A stretch of 64,000 nt of DNA from Vibrio rotiferianus CAIM 577 = LMG 21460 (GCF_002741985.1 NZ_APHW01000103.1:1-64000), one strand, 5' to 3'; shown: positions 35,112-43,548, counted from the stretch's first letter. Made by a program: numbers and translations. Notes: generated by a model from the letters alone, not told the origin.

Positions 35112-36025
35112 CACTCAGTCGTTTGAACTTCCAAAGTTAGGTGGTGAATCTTATCAAATTTACTCAATAATTGCTTAAATTCATCCAGCGTTTTGTCGCT
35201 GTGATTTTTAAGCGCAATTGCCGCAGAGTAATGGTGACCACTCACCTTCCAGATGTGTAAATCAACAATCTCAGCATAAGGTGCAAGCGTCTCTGTAATC
35301 TCATCTTGGTAAGACTTGTTGATGCTCTCATCCAACAAGACTGGTGCGGTTTGTTTCATTAAACCCAAGGTCCATTTACCAATCACAACAGCACCAACAA
35401 TACCCATCATGGCATCCAACCAAACCCAACCGTAAAACTTACCGACAATCAACGCGACAATCGCCAACAAAGACGTCAACGTATCCGCCAGCACGTGGAA
35501 GTACGCTGCAGTTAAGTTGTGGTCGTGATTATGTTCGTGCTCATGATCGTGAGAATGGTGATCATGACGCTCATGCCCATGATGATGGTGATCTTGTAGA
35601 AGCAGCATGCTTGCAAAGTTCACCACTAAACCAATCACCGCCACCATAATGGCTTCATTAAACTGAATGTTTTCTGGGTTGAAGAGACGATGAATCGACT
35701 CGACCATCATCATCAATGCCACAATCCCCAACGCAATCGCACTGGTAAAGCCTCCTAGCACACTGACCTTACCCGTACCAAATGAGAAGCGGTCATTGTT
35801 CGCATTTTGTTTCGCGTAGCGGTAAGCAAAAAGAGTAATACAAAATGCCGCTGCGTGTGTCCCCATATGCCAACCATCAGCGAGCAATGCCATTGAACCA
35901 AACATAGTCCCTGCAGCAATCTCCACCACCATTGTGGTCACGGTTAGGATCAATACATAGAGCGTACGTTTTTCACCCTTTTGGTTATGAGAAACGAAAT
36001 CATGTGAATGTTGCGATACAGCCAT
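35111..36025 (-). CDS. Cation diffusion facilitator (DmeF/ZitB-like) exporter
   Basis: The 304-residue protein has six transmembrane segments. The metal-site motifs are LLADGWHMGTHAAA (TM2, DxxxH-type) and FHVLADTLTSLLAI (TM5). Between TM4 and TM5 is a long His-rich loop (HHHHGHERHDHHSHDHEHEH and more). The loop and motifs fit export of Zn, Co or Ni. It shares an operon with MarR. The zinc-homeostasis cluster lies directly upstream on the same strand, suggesting local clustering of metal functions. Confidence 0.9.
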   Translation of the reverse strand: MAVSQHSHDFVSHNQKGEKRTLYVLILTVTTMVVEIAAGTMFGSMALLADGWHMGTHAAAFCITLFAYRYAKQNANNDRFSFGTGKVSVLGGFTSAIALGIVALMMMVESIHRLFNPENIQFNEAIMVAVIGLVVNFASMLLLQDHHHHGHERHDHHSHDHEHEHNHDHNLTAAYFHVLADTLTSLLAIVALIVGKFYGWVWLDAMMGIVGAVVIGKWTLGLMKQTAPVLLDESINKSYQDEITETLAPYAEIVDLHIWKVSGHHYSAAIALKNHSDKTLDEFKQLLSKFDKIHHLTLEVQTTE

Positions 36026-36050
36026 TGAGACACTTACCTTCTGATTTTAG

Positions 36051-36095
36051 TTTGATTATCAAATTATTTGATTTCAACTTAGTTTGATAATCAAA
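36051..36095 (-). promoter_or_regulatory. Triple MarR-type operator
   Basis: Two perfect palindromes, TTTGATTATCAAA (36051-36063) and TTTGATAATCAAA (36083-36095), flank a degenerate third copy, TTTGATTTCAACT (36067-36079). Start-to-start spacing is exactly 16 bases. They lie 26-70 bases upstream of the exporter start, where MarR-family repressors usually bind. Confidence 0.72.
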
Positions 36096-36241
36096 CAATG
36101 TCAACACAGAAAGACAACATCACCAAAAGATCATGATCGCGGTGTTAAGGAAGAATAAGAATAGGGAAACAAACGAAGAGGGAGATGAAAAAAGAAACAC
36201 GGGCATTAATGAGAACAATGCCCGCTGTTATTAGTCTAGTC

Positions 36242-37246
36242 TTAAACCAATTCACAAGAGAGAAGCTTTGCTTCAAATTGCTCATCAATGCTGTCTGCAA
36301 TCAGTTCAATTCGGCTTTCAGCACAGTCATCCAACTCCACTTCCTGTAGCCTATCCGGCGTTAGGTTGTAGCCATAAATGCCATCGTCAGTAATAAACAC
36401 CGCTTTCATGCGCTCCACTTCCAGCTCGACCAGAAGAGGGATCAACTTCCGGCGATCGAACACTTTCTCTGGTGAAAAACGCCAACCGACACTCTGGAAA
36501 CCTTCGCCTGAATTGGTCGCTTTGAGCATGCCACTCTCTGGCATTGGCATATCTGAAGCCAACGTCTTGTCACTTGCGTGATGATGATGGTGGTGTGGTG
36601 GATGTTCATGAATTGTGGTCTCACCTTCAAATTCAGCAAACGGAATCACACCATGCTGAGCAAAAATCACCTTTGTATTCGGGCGCCCAACTTCCGCCAC
36701 GTAAGCTTCTAACTTCTGGAGATCACCTTCTTGATACAGATCGAGCTTGTTACCCACCACCGTATCGGCAATGGCGATTTGCTGATTGAATGTATCGTGC
36801 TCGGTGTAACGAAGATCTGCCAGCTTACGAGCATCAACTAAGGTGATGTTCTTTTGAAGCGAAAGCACTTGGCGATAATGATCAGTAGATAAAACCTGTA
36901 ACACCTCTTTTGGATGCCCAAGACCAGTTGGCTCAATCAGCAGACGGTCTGGCTTCGCTTCATTAAGCAGTTGGTTTAAGGCGATTTGCATTGGCAACCC
37001 CGCCGCGCAACACATACAGCCGCCGGGTACTTCACGAATAAACACTTGCTGCTCTTCGCTTTGTTGCCCCCGAACTAAGCTGCCATCAACGCCGATTTCA
37101 CCAAACTCATTCACTAATACTGCCCAGCGCTCGTCCTCTGGCTTGTTCGCCATCAAATTCAAAATCGCAGAGGTCTTTCCCACCCCCAGAAACCCCGTAA
37201 TGATGTTAGTAGGAACACCAAGTATGGGTTGGTTCTCAGAGCTCAT
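36242..37246 (-). CDS. COG0523/CobW-type G3E GTPase (zinc-linked metallochaperone)
   Basis: The protein of about 334 residues has the P-loop GFLGVGKT (residues 18-25), the metal-binding CxCC motif in GGCMCCAAG, the switch-like region LLIEPTGLGHP and the guanine-specificity motif VGNKLDLY. A HEHPPHHHHHHAS loop sits near residue 215. The C-terminal CobW_C domain is present. These GTPases deliver zinc to target proteins when zinc is scarce and are often under Zur. The ATG at 37246 has AGGAG eight bases ahead. It overlaps the upstream carbonic-anhydrase-like gene by 11 bases. Confidence 0.9.
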   Translation of the reverse strand: MSSENQPILGVPTNIITGFLGVGKTSAILNLMANKPEDERWAVLVNEFGEIGVDGSLVRGQQSEEQQVFIREVPGGCMCCAAGLPMQIALNQLLNEAKPDRLLIEPTGLGHPKEVLQVLSTDHYRQVLSLQKNITLVDARKLADLRYTEHDTFNQQIAIADTVVGNKLDLYQEGDLQKLEAYVAEVGRPNTKVIFAQHGVIPFAEFEGETTIHEHPPHHHHHHASDKTLASDMPMPESGMLKATNSGEGFQSVGWRFSPEKVFDRRKLIPLLVELEVERMKAVFITDDGIYGYNLTPDRLQEVELDDCAESRIELIADSIDEQFEAKLLSCELV

Positions 37247-37796
37247 TGGCAATTCTCCTGTAGCCTTGCACCAGTTCGTGGTTTGCTGAAACCACAGACT
37301 CTGAAAACGCCGAGTACTCCGGTGGCACTTTCGAGATGCTGTTCAAATCAAAATCGGCACCAATATTCGTCATTGGCGGAACATGGAAGTTCTCTGGCAA
37401 GTCTAGTCCATCGACCACACAGTTATGGCGAATCACACAGCCCTTGCCAATCACAGCATTGAACACCACCGAGTTAAAACCGATGAACACGTCATCGCTA
37501 ACTTCACACGGACCATGAATAATAGATCGATGTGCAATGGATGAGCGCTCACCAATGGTCACGGCAGCACCTGCTTTTGAGTGGATAACGACGCCATCTT
37601 GAATGTTGGTATCGCGCTTGATCACGATGGCTTCCATATCGCCTTGCTCGTTCACTTCATCGGCACGAATCACCGCGTAAGGACCAATAAAAACGTTATC
37701 TTCAATGATCACTTTGCCACAGATGATCGCCGTCGGATCGATGAACGCGGTTTCCGAAACTTCAGGCATGTGACCAGTAGGGTTTCTTCTTAACAT
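37236..37796 (-). CDS. Gamma-carbonic anhydrase-like hexapeptide protein
   Basis: The 186-residue protein is built of left-handed beta-helix hexapeptide repeats (IICGKVIIEDNVFIGPYAVI and so on). The histidines that bind zinc in gamma-class carbonic anhydrases are visible in VVIHSKAG, IAHRSIIHG and their neighbours. It probably forms a trimer with metal at the subunit interfaces. In Zur regulons such proteins replace zinc-dependent beta carbonic anhydrases. Its 3' end overlaps the COG0523 gene. CO2 hydration activity is not certain. Confidence 0.85.
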   Translation of the reverse strand: MLRRNPTGHMPEVSETAFIDPTAIICGKVIIEDNVFIGPYAVIRADEVNEQGDMEAIVIKRDTNIQDGVVIHSKAGAAVTIGERSSIAHRSIIHGPCEVSDDVFIGFNSVVFNAVIGKGCVIRHNCVVDGLDLPENFHVPPMTNIGADFDLNSISKVPPEYSAFSESVVSANHELVQGYRRIANEL

Positions 37797-37943
37797 ATTG
37801 ATTTCTCTTTATTCGGTGCCTCAAAGACACTCAAGCTACGACAACTATACTTCTACAAATAAAGCTCTAAGAAAGCGGATAAATGTAGCTTTCGAAAATA
37901 AACTGAGCTTTCAAATAATCTAAGTTTTTGAAAAACATGAGTC

Positions 37944-39278
37944 CTAGCGATCAAAGACCAATCGCACAGCATGTGCTGCCTGCTCATTGACTTGCTGGTC
38001 GGCATACACCAATCCACCATTGACCCAAGTCTTCTGAATTTGTGCCGAGAACTGATGGCCAGCAAATGGCGACCAACCACAGTGGTACAAGCTATTTTCA
38101 TTGGTCACTAAGGTTGGCGTTTTTATATCCACCAGCACCAAATCAGCAAAGTAGCCTTCACGAATAAAACCACGATCCTGAACGCCATAACGAATCGCTG
38201 GGTTGTGAGCGGTTTTCTCTACCACTTGCTCCATCGTCATGTGTCCGCGGCTCACTTGATCGAACAACGTCAGTAGTGCGTGCTGCACCAAAGGTAAGCC
38301 AGCAGGTGCTTGCTCGTAAGGCACCTGCTTTTCTTCCCACGTATGAGGCGCGTGGTCGGTCGCTATAATGTCAATTTGGCCTGTACTCAACGCTTTTAGA
38401 ATTGCTTCGCGGTCACTTGGGTATTTCACTGCTGGATTACATTTGATTTCGTTACCGCGCTCTGCATAATCTTCATTGCTAAACCACAGGTGATGAACGC
38501 AAGCTTCAGCGGTAATGTTTTTGTTCTCGATAGGGCCAGCTTGAAACAGTGCCAGCTCTTTTGCTGTTGTGATGTGCAGAACATGCAGCTGACTGTTGTG
38601 CTTCTTGGCCAGCTCTACCGCATAAGAGGAAGACGCATAACACGCTTCGTCATCACGCAGTACCGGATGATCTTCAATGGTGAATTCCGACTTCTCTTTA
38701 AGTAGTCGCTGTTTGTTTTGCGCAATCACAGGCCCGCTTTCACAGTGCGTTACGATAAGCACAGGTGAATCACGGAAAATTTCATCCAAGGCTTGAGGCG
38801 CTTCGACCAACAAATCCCCAGTCGACGCACCCATAAACACTTTCACGCCGCAGTGCTTCTTCGGATCAAGCTGTTTGATTTGTTCAAGATTGTCTTCGGT
38901 TGCGCCAAGGTAAAACGAGTAGTTGGCTAGCGAGTTCTGCTCAGCAATCGCGAATTTGCGCTCTAGCGCTTCAATGGTGGTCGTTGCCGGGCTGACGTTC
39001 GGCATTTCCATATAGCTTGTGATACCCCCAGCAACTGCTGCACGCGACTCCGTCGCAATCGATCCTTTGTGAGTCAACCCCGGCTCACGAAAGTGCACTT
39101 GGTCGTCAATCATACCGGGAATAAGGTAGCACCCTTTCGCATCAATCACCGTATCTTCCGGGTTCGCGGAGATATCTACGGCGATGGTTTCGATTCGTTG
39201 ATCGACAATTCGTAAATCGGTCTCAGTGATACTCCCTTCATTGACGACAAGGGCGTTTTTAATCAGTGTTGCAGACAT
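37944..39278 (-). CDS. pyrC2: Dihydroorotase-type amidohydrolase (Zur-linked paralogue)
   Basis: The 444-residue protein is a class I dihydroorotase-like amidohydrolase. It closes the N-terminal strand with PGMIDDQVHFREPG. In ordinary members the motif is HxH, but here the first His is Q60 while H62 remains. Other active-site features are present: a Lys in VKVFMGAS that may be carbamylated, His in VTHCES and LHVLHITT, and Asp in ATDHAPHT. The DDQVHFREPG signature is common in Bacteroidetes enzymes. It would act in pyrimidine synthesis with altered metal need. Only moderate similarity to the usual Vibrio PyrC is expected. Confidence 0.87.
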   Translation of the reverse strand: MSATLIKNALVVNEGSITETDLRIVDQRIETIAVDISANPEDTVIDAKGCYLIPGMIDDQVHFREPGLTHKGSIATESRAAVAGGITSYMEMPNVSPATTTIEALERKFAIAEQNSLANYSFYLGATEDNLEQIKQLDPKKHCGVKVFMGASTGDLLVEAPQALDEIFRDSPVLIVTHCESGPVIAQNKQRLLKEKSEFTIEDHPVLRDDEACYASSSYAVELAKKHNSQLHVLHITTAKELALFQAGPIENKNITAEACVHHLWFSNEDYAERGNEIKCNPAVKYPSDREAILKALSTGQIDIIATDHAPHTWEEKQVPYEQAPAGLPLVQHALLTLFDQVSRGHMTMEQVVEKTAHNPAIRYGVQDRGFIREGYFADLVLVDIKTPTLVTNENSLYHCGWSPFAGHQFSAQIQKTWVNGGLVYADQQVNEQAAHAVRLVFDR

Positions 39279-39389
39279 AGCGGTTCAGTATCTCCTTGCT
39301 GAATAGGCTAATGGTGGAAATGGATAAATAAGTCATGACGTTGTGGGAGTGAATGTGGCGGATAGCTCAGCGCTCAATACCGAGCACCT

Positions 39390-39848
39390 TTAGTTAGATT
39401 TGGCGCAGTCATCACAAACACAATTGATCTCTAATTGCGGGCTGACAACGGTGAAGCCTTCCTCTTTTGCATGGGATTGCAGACCGTGTATCAAGGTGGG
39501 GTCGATGGCTTGCTCGCTGATTTTGTTGCATTTGGAGCAGATAAGAAATTGAGGAACGCCGTGTTCGTGTTCGCAGAGAATATGGGAGCAGACGATGTAT
39601 TTATTGGAGACTTTGAGCTTGTGAGCTAAATGCTCTGCTTCAAGAAAATCCAGAATTCGATACACCGACATCGCCTGAATATTCTGCTCAAAATGGGCTT
39701 TACAATAATCCACTAACTCATAAGCAGATAAAGCTTTATCGGCATGAACTAAAGCACGCAGCACCAATTTCCTTTTCGAGGTTAACTGCTTCCCTTGAGC
39801 TTTAAAGCTCATCTCTACATGCTTAATAATGGCGTCGACATCGCTCAT
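39390..39848 (-). CDS. zur: Zur-type zinc uptake regulator (Fur family)
   Basis: This Fur-fold protein of about 152 residues has a DNA-binding winged helix (ALSAYELVDYCKA and MSVYRILDFLEAEHL), the metal motif HILCEHEHG, and two CxxC pairs (CSKC and CDDC) that bind structural zinc. The spacing follows E. coli Zur. Under zinc repletion it represses transport and sparing genes. The ATG at 39848 has GAGGT about four bases ahead. The TTG-start alternative at 39863 is weaker. The zinc-sparing genes follow downstream on the same strand. Confidence 0.87.
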   Translation of the reverse strand: MSDVDAIIKHVEMSFKAQGKQLTSKRKLVLRALVHADKALSAYELVDYCKAHFEQNIQAMSVYRILDFLEAEHLAHKLKVSNKYIVCSHILCEHEHGVPQFLICSKCNKISEQAIDPTLIHGLQSHAKEEGFTVVSPQLEINCVCDDCAKSN

Positions 39849-39897
39849 TCTCACCTCACACAAGACACACGCTACCTTTTAATTATTTGAGTAATTG

Positions 39898-39913
39898 TTA
39901 TGTTATAACATAA
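39898..39913. promoter_or_regulatory. Zur-box palindrome
   Basis: TTATGTTATAACATAA is a perfect 16-base palindrome with an ATGTTATAACAT core resembling gamma-proteobacterial Zur boxes. It lies 50 bases upstream of the zur start and between divergent zur and the patatin gene, so both may be affected. Confidence 0.68.
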
Positions 39914-40018
39914 AAAACAAATTCATCAAGATGACGTCCAAACGAAGACAACTTGGGTATGCGCATTAGATCCGTTACTCTAATTAGTTCGTATCCTAAA
40001 TCAGAATTATCAAAACGG

Positions 40019-40876
40019 ATGGCAAGGATGAAACATATCGGCTCACGAGCGCTAATTGTAGAAGGCGGCGCAATGCGCGGGGTATTCTCCTGTGGCATAC
40101 TCGACCACTTTATGGAACAAAACTTCTCCCCTTTTGACAGTTTTTGGGGCGTCTCGGCAGGCGCAAGCAACTTAGCTGCATATCTTGCAAAAATGCCGGG
40201 CAGAAACCTCAAGATCTACCTCGACTACAGCCTACGCAAAGAGTTTATCTCACCGACTCAATTGGTGCGCGGAGGCGATATGATGGACTTGGATTGGATG
40301 TGGCAGGTCACGCTCAAAGAACTTGGCATTGATAGAAAGGTACTTTCTGCTGATTCTCGACCGTTCTTTTTGGGAGTAACTCGTCAAGACAATGGACAAC
40401 CAGAATACCTCACGCCTTCCGTAGAGATGCTGGCAGAAACCATGAAAGCCAGTAGCGCCTTACCAATTATGTACCGTAATGGTGTGCCATTAGATGGCGT
40501 CAGATACGTAGACGGCGGTGTGGCGGATGCGATCCCCGTTGCCGAAGCAATCAAACGGGGCGCAACCAAAATCATGGTGCTAAGGAGCCGACCTGCTAGC
40601 TATCGTAAATCCAAACCTAAGTTTGAAAAACTCACTTCACGTTTACTGAAAGATCATCCCGCGTTGATCGAGCCAATGCTCACGCGACATGTTCGTTATA
40701 ACCAGAGCTTGGAATTGATAGAGAATCCACCAACTGGTGTTGAGATTATTCAAATCTGCCCGCCAGAAGGCTTTAAGTTAAAACGCTTGAGCCGCTCGCC
40801 AGAACCATTGCGCAAAGCCTATGAATTGGGGTTGGAATTTGGCAAGCATGCCATAACGCGTTGGGAACAAAGCTAA
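40019..40876 (+). CDS. Patatin-like phospholipase (YjjU-like)
   Basis: The protein of about 285 residues carries the patatin catalytic pair: the oxyanion segment EGGAMRGVF, the nucleophile GVSAGAS, and the aspartate in YVDGGVADAIPV. It is shorter than eukaryotic patatins and matches the bacterial YjjU group, which hydrolyses phospholipids or related lipids in the cytoplasm or at the inner face of the membrane. I chose the MARMKH start at 40019 rather than the longer frame, which adds a dubious N-terminus across the intergenic space. Start uncertainty is about ten residues. Confidence 0.85.
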   Translation: MARMKHIGSRALIVEGGAMRGVFSCGILDHFMEQNFSPFDSFWGVSAGASNLAAYLAKMPGRNLKIYLDYSLRKEFISPTQLVRGGDMMDLDWMWQVTLKELGIDRKVLSADSRPFFLGVTRQDNGQPEYLTPSVEMLAETMKASSALPIMYRNGVPLDGVRYVDGGVADAIPVAEAIKRGATKIMVLRSRPASYRKSKPKFEKLTSRLLKDHPALIEPMLTRHVRYNQSLELIENPPTGVEIIQICPPEGFKLKRLSRSPEPLRKAYELGLEFGKHAITRWEQS

Positions 40877-40906
40877 ACACAAAAACAACTTTCAAAACGC
40901 AGCAGA

Positions 40907-40937
40907 ACAAAAAAAGCCACACCATGTCGGTGTGGCT
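40907..40937 (-). terminator. Terminator of the pirin gene
   Basis: AGCCACACC pairs with GGTGTGGCT. On the minus strand a T run follows, which places it downstream of the pirin gene. The plus strand also has an A run on the left. Confidence 0.8.
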
Positions 40938-41055
40938 GATGCAAATTCGATGGCAGTGGATATCGTCTTTGCTTGCGTATGAGCCCAATTAACGGTCTCC
41001 AAATCAGTTAGCATGCTTCTCTTCTACTCATCCTTAAAGGGATACCTTCGGATTT

Positions 41056-41903
41056 TTAGTAGGTTTCAAACACGCCAGAATTATAGTCTTGAATCGCTTG
41101 TTTAATCTCGTCGATGCTGTTCATCACAAATGGACCGTAATGCACAACAGGTTCATTGATCGGTTCACCAATAAAGAGCAGTACACCGCTGGTTCCATCG
41201 GATTGTAGTTCGACCAATTCCGCTTGCGAAAGCAATGCCATCTCGCCTTGCGTGACGACATGTTCACCCACTTTGATGCTGCCTTTATAAACATAGGTCA
41301 TCATATTGTGATGGTTAGGCGTCATAAGATTTAGCGATGCGCCTGAATGAGCACGCCAATCGCAACCGTAACTGGTACACCCGTTTTGCTTAGTGGGCCT
41401 TGAATAACCTCATCACCAATGTTCAACTCACCAGAAATAACGCGAACCAGACCATGAGTCTCTCCTCGGTGCTCGGTAATGGTTTCTGGTTGGAAGTCGT
41501 GATACTGAGCCGAAGACATCTTGTCTCGCGCTGGCTGATTAATCCAAATTTGGAAACCATGCAGCTCACCGTCTTCCATGATTGGCATTTCACTGTGAAT
41601 CACACCGCGTCCTGCCGCCATCCATTGCGCGCCGCCGGAGCGCAACTCACCAACATTATCCATGTGGTCACGATGCTGGAAGTGCCCTGTCTGCATATAG
41701 GTGAGTGTTTCGATCCCACGGTGTGGATGTGGAGGGAAACCGCCAACATAGTCTGCTCGTTGGTCTGATTTCAGCTCATCCACCATCAAAAATGGCGAAA
41801 AGCTCGTGTTATTGAATCCGGCTACGCGACGAATTTTCACTCCATCACCATCCGCCGTGGCGTGCGATGGAATGATCTGACGAATCTCTCTCACTGTACT
41901 CAT
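41056..41903 (-). pseudogene. Pirin-family gene with a one-base frameshift
   Basis: The first 190-residue part opens with GGGAGG before the ATG and has the pirin motifs ADYVGGFPPHPHRGIETLTY and HSEMPIMEDGELHGFQIW, including the metal-binding His pattern. It ends abruptly at 41331 after GVPVTVAIGVLIQAHR. The other frame continues with AHSGASLNLMTPNHHNMMTY and on to the end. Comparing with the usual pirin sequence VPVTVADWRAHSGAS, adding one base after GTTGC near 41362 restores the frame. There is no homopolymer at this site, so a true mutation is more likely than a read error. The product is a cupin oxygenase-type protein. Confidence 0.88.
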
Positions 41904-42223
41904 AATATTGCCTCCCTTATTGGTATGGATTCATTGTAGGAAGGGCGAAAACAAATCATGAGGGGATGAAGTTGTTCTACACCATCAGTTTTTTCGAACA
42001 AAAATTTGAAAAATAAAGGTAGCTATTTTTTAAACACCCTGTATAGTGGCGGCTGGCTCTAGAAAAGAGCTGTTAATGCTACATTTAGTTTAAGTTCCCT
42101 CTCAGTAACATCCTGAATCATTGATTCAGACTCCTGCGTAAAACTTCCTCTTGATTGCACATTCAATAGCTTAAAAAAGATCCACCACAATTCGTATATT
42201 ATTGTTTAATTTCAGAGGTTTTT
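41904..42223 (+). promoter_or_regulatory. Promoter and long 5' leader of the cold-shock gene
   Basis: This 320-base stretch has no gene. It contains a -10-like TATAGT near 42044 and, nearer the gene, the stem CTGAATCATTGATTCAG (about 42113-42130). A long structured leader fits the thermosensing mRNA of CspA-type genes, although the transcription start is not known. CAGAGG precedes the cold-shock ATG. Confidence 0.55.
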
Positions 42224-42436
42224 ATGTCTGGTAAAGTAACTGGTTCAGTAAAATGGTTCAACGAAACTAAAGGTTTTGGTTTCCTAACTCAAGACAACGG
42301 CGGCCAAGATGTATTCGTACACTTCAACGCTATCGTTGCTGACGGTTTCAAAACTTTGACTGAAGGTCAGAAAGTAAGCTTCAATGTAGAAGACGGTAAA
42401 AAAGGTCCTCAAGCGACTGAAGTTACTCCTCTATAA
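42224..42436 (+). CDS. Cold-shock protein (CspA family)
   Basis: The 70-residue protein is a single cold-shock domain with both RNA-binding motifs: KWFNETKGFGFL (RNP1, K-G-F-G-F) and DVFVHFNAI (RNP2, V-F-V-H-F). It starts MSGKVTGSVKW and ends ATEVTPL, the usual CspA length. It binds single-stranded RNA and keeps it unfolded, mainly at low temperature. A long leader and a weak terminator accompany it. The specific Csp paralogue cannot be told from this sequence alone. Confidence 0.95.
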   Translation: MSGKVTGSVKWFNETKGFGFLTQDNGGQDVFVHFNAIVADGFKTLTEGQKVSFNVEDGKKGPQATEVTPL

Positions 42437-42447
42437 GATAGCTTTTC

Positions 42448-42476
42448 TTGGTGCAGCATTTCCTTGCTGCACCAAA
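42448..42476 (+). terminator. Terminator after the cold-shock gene
   Basis: TTGGTGCAGCA pairs with TGCTGCACCAA. The T tail is poor, so it may be a weak terminator or a transcript-stabilising hairpin. Confidence 0.6.
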
Positions 42477-42573
42477 CTCTCTCCCCCTTCAAAAATTCCT
42501 CAAACTTAACAGCCCGCAATTTAAATTTGCTCGGTTTTCTGCTGCCTAAAATAAATGGGGCGCGGATACGATA

Positions 42574-42626
42574 TCCATCGTTGGATCGCTGTATCTATCG
42601 TTAGAACACCATAGCCATCGTTGGTA
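42574..42626 (+). repeat. Three 20-base direct repeats
   Basis: CCATCGTTGG, CTATCGTTAG and CCATCGTTGG recur at a spacing of exactly 20 bases between 42575 and 42624. They lie just upstream of the run of tiny genes at 42655-43147 and could be an operator or a slippage relic. Confidence 0.55.
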
Positions 42627-42654
42627 TTTCACTTACTTAAAATTAGGAAAAATT

Positions 42655-42738
42655 ATGTCTAAAAGAACAGGTCGTCAAAGACACTGGTATCAACTAATGA
42701 ATAAAGAAAAGATCACTAAAAAACAGGAGAATAAATGA
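42655..42738 (+). CDS. Possible 27-residue basic peptide
   Basis: A short frame encodes MSKRTGRQRHWYQLMNKEK and eight more residues, strongly basic. AGGA stands about six bases before the ATG. The stop overlaps the next start (ATGA), implying coupling. It may be a leader peptide or a regulator; function unknown. Confidence 0.4.
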   Translation: MSKRTGRQRHWYQLMNKEKITKKQENK

Positions 42739-42944
42739 TAGAGATTGAATTCCGTTTAAAACAACCCGACATCTCTTGGTGCGCAAAAATAAATCAACTG
42801 AACAGCGATATTTTAAGGCGTCACATATTACCGAAACTCCAATCCGCTTGTTATCTCATTGATTTTAAATATTGCGAAAAAACCTATTCTGGTGACATTC
42901 TGTGTGACTCAGGTTCAAAGCTAGGAAGTTTTATTATTAAATAA
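42735..42944 (+). CDS. Small protein of unknown function
   Basis: The 69-residue protein starts MIEIEFRLKQPDISWCAKIN and contains four cysteines spread along its length. AGGAG stands six bases before the ATG and the ATG overlaps the stop of the peptide gene. Base composition is low in GC. No family is recognised. Confidence 0.55.
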   Translation: MIEIEFRLKQPDISWCAKINQLNSDILRRHILPKLQSACYLIDFKYCEKTYSGDILCDSGSKLGSFIIK

Positions 42945-43006
42945 ATCAATTTTAGTGCATTAATAATTAATGCGGATATTTAGGAAGAAACTCCCAAGGT
43001 AAAAAC

Positions 43007-43147
43007 ATGGCAAAGAAAACGAAAAAGCAGATTGAGCAAGAAAAGAAAGAGTCTGAACAAAACGCAGCTGCGATAAAACAACAAACGCGCCGCCGAATTG
43101 AAGACATCATGGAGCAAAGAGAATTTGATAGAATGTTCGAACTATAA
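43007..43147 (+). CDS. Small charged helical protein of unknown function
   Basis: The 46-residue protein MAKKTKKQIEQEKKESEQ... is Lys/Glu/Gln-rich, with an R-R-R-I-E-D motif and a C-terminal REFDRMFEL. It should be almost fully helical. AAGG stands about seven bases ahead of the ATG. It is the last of three tiny genes read in the same direction. No family is recognised. Confidence 0.5.
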   Translation: MAKKTKKQIEQEKKESEQNAAAIKQQTRRRIEDIMEQREFDRMFEL

Positions 43148-43479
43148 ACACATTCCCTTTCAGTCTCTCTTCTCTACTCTTCTCAATCTAAATATCGATG
43201 TGCAAGGTATCGCCACCCCTTCTCAGTTCACAATGAGCAATGCACAGTAGATTCGATATAACTCCCAATGTTTCTCGCGTGATGATATTCAGTTTTAGCC
43301 ACTGAACTTCGAAGATCAGCAAGGTGTGTGCTGACAACGAAACCATCATGCGATGAATCAGCCCTTGCGCGATTAATCTATCGCTCAACTACGCCAACAC
43401 GTTCCTCCCTTTTTTAAAATAACAAATTCATCAGCAACTCTAGCCAAGCCTCAGTTTTGGCGTATAATCGCGACCGTTT
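43148..43479. other. Intergenic region before the adenine riboswitch
   Basis: In about 330 bases no well-supported gene is seen. A 66-codon minus-strand frame at 43188-43388 with a hydrophobic, regular look (SLSAHTLLIFEVQWLKLN) might be a decayed gene fragment, but it has no ribosome site or recognisable family. The promoter for add must lie near 43450, where TATAAT stands at 43463. Confidence 0.4.
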
Positions 43480-43548
43480 GCTTCGTATAACCCCAATGAT
43501 ATGGTTTGGGGGTCTCTACCAGTTCCCGCAAAGTGCTGATTACGAAGA
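43480..43548 (+). ncRNA. Adenine riboswitch aptamer (add type)
   Basis: The P1 stem pairs CTTCGTA with TACGAAG. Between them lie the purine-aptamer cores ATGATATGG and TTTGGGGGTCTCTACCAG, with a P3 hairpin and the J3/1 segment GATTACG. The nucleotide that reads the ligand is U (GAUUA), as in the V. vulnificus add aptamer. Guanine aptamers have C there. The aptamer lies 115 bases upstream of the adenosine deaminase start, so it controls the gene in response to adenine, probably at translation or termination. Confidence 0.92.

Noticed and set aside
43188..43388. A 66-codon minus-strand frame
   Set aside because: There is no ribosome site and no family, and it lies in an A/T-rich gap; kept only as a note in the intergenic entry.
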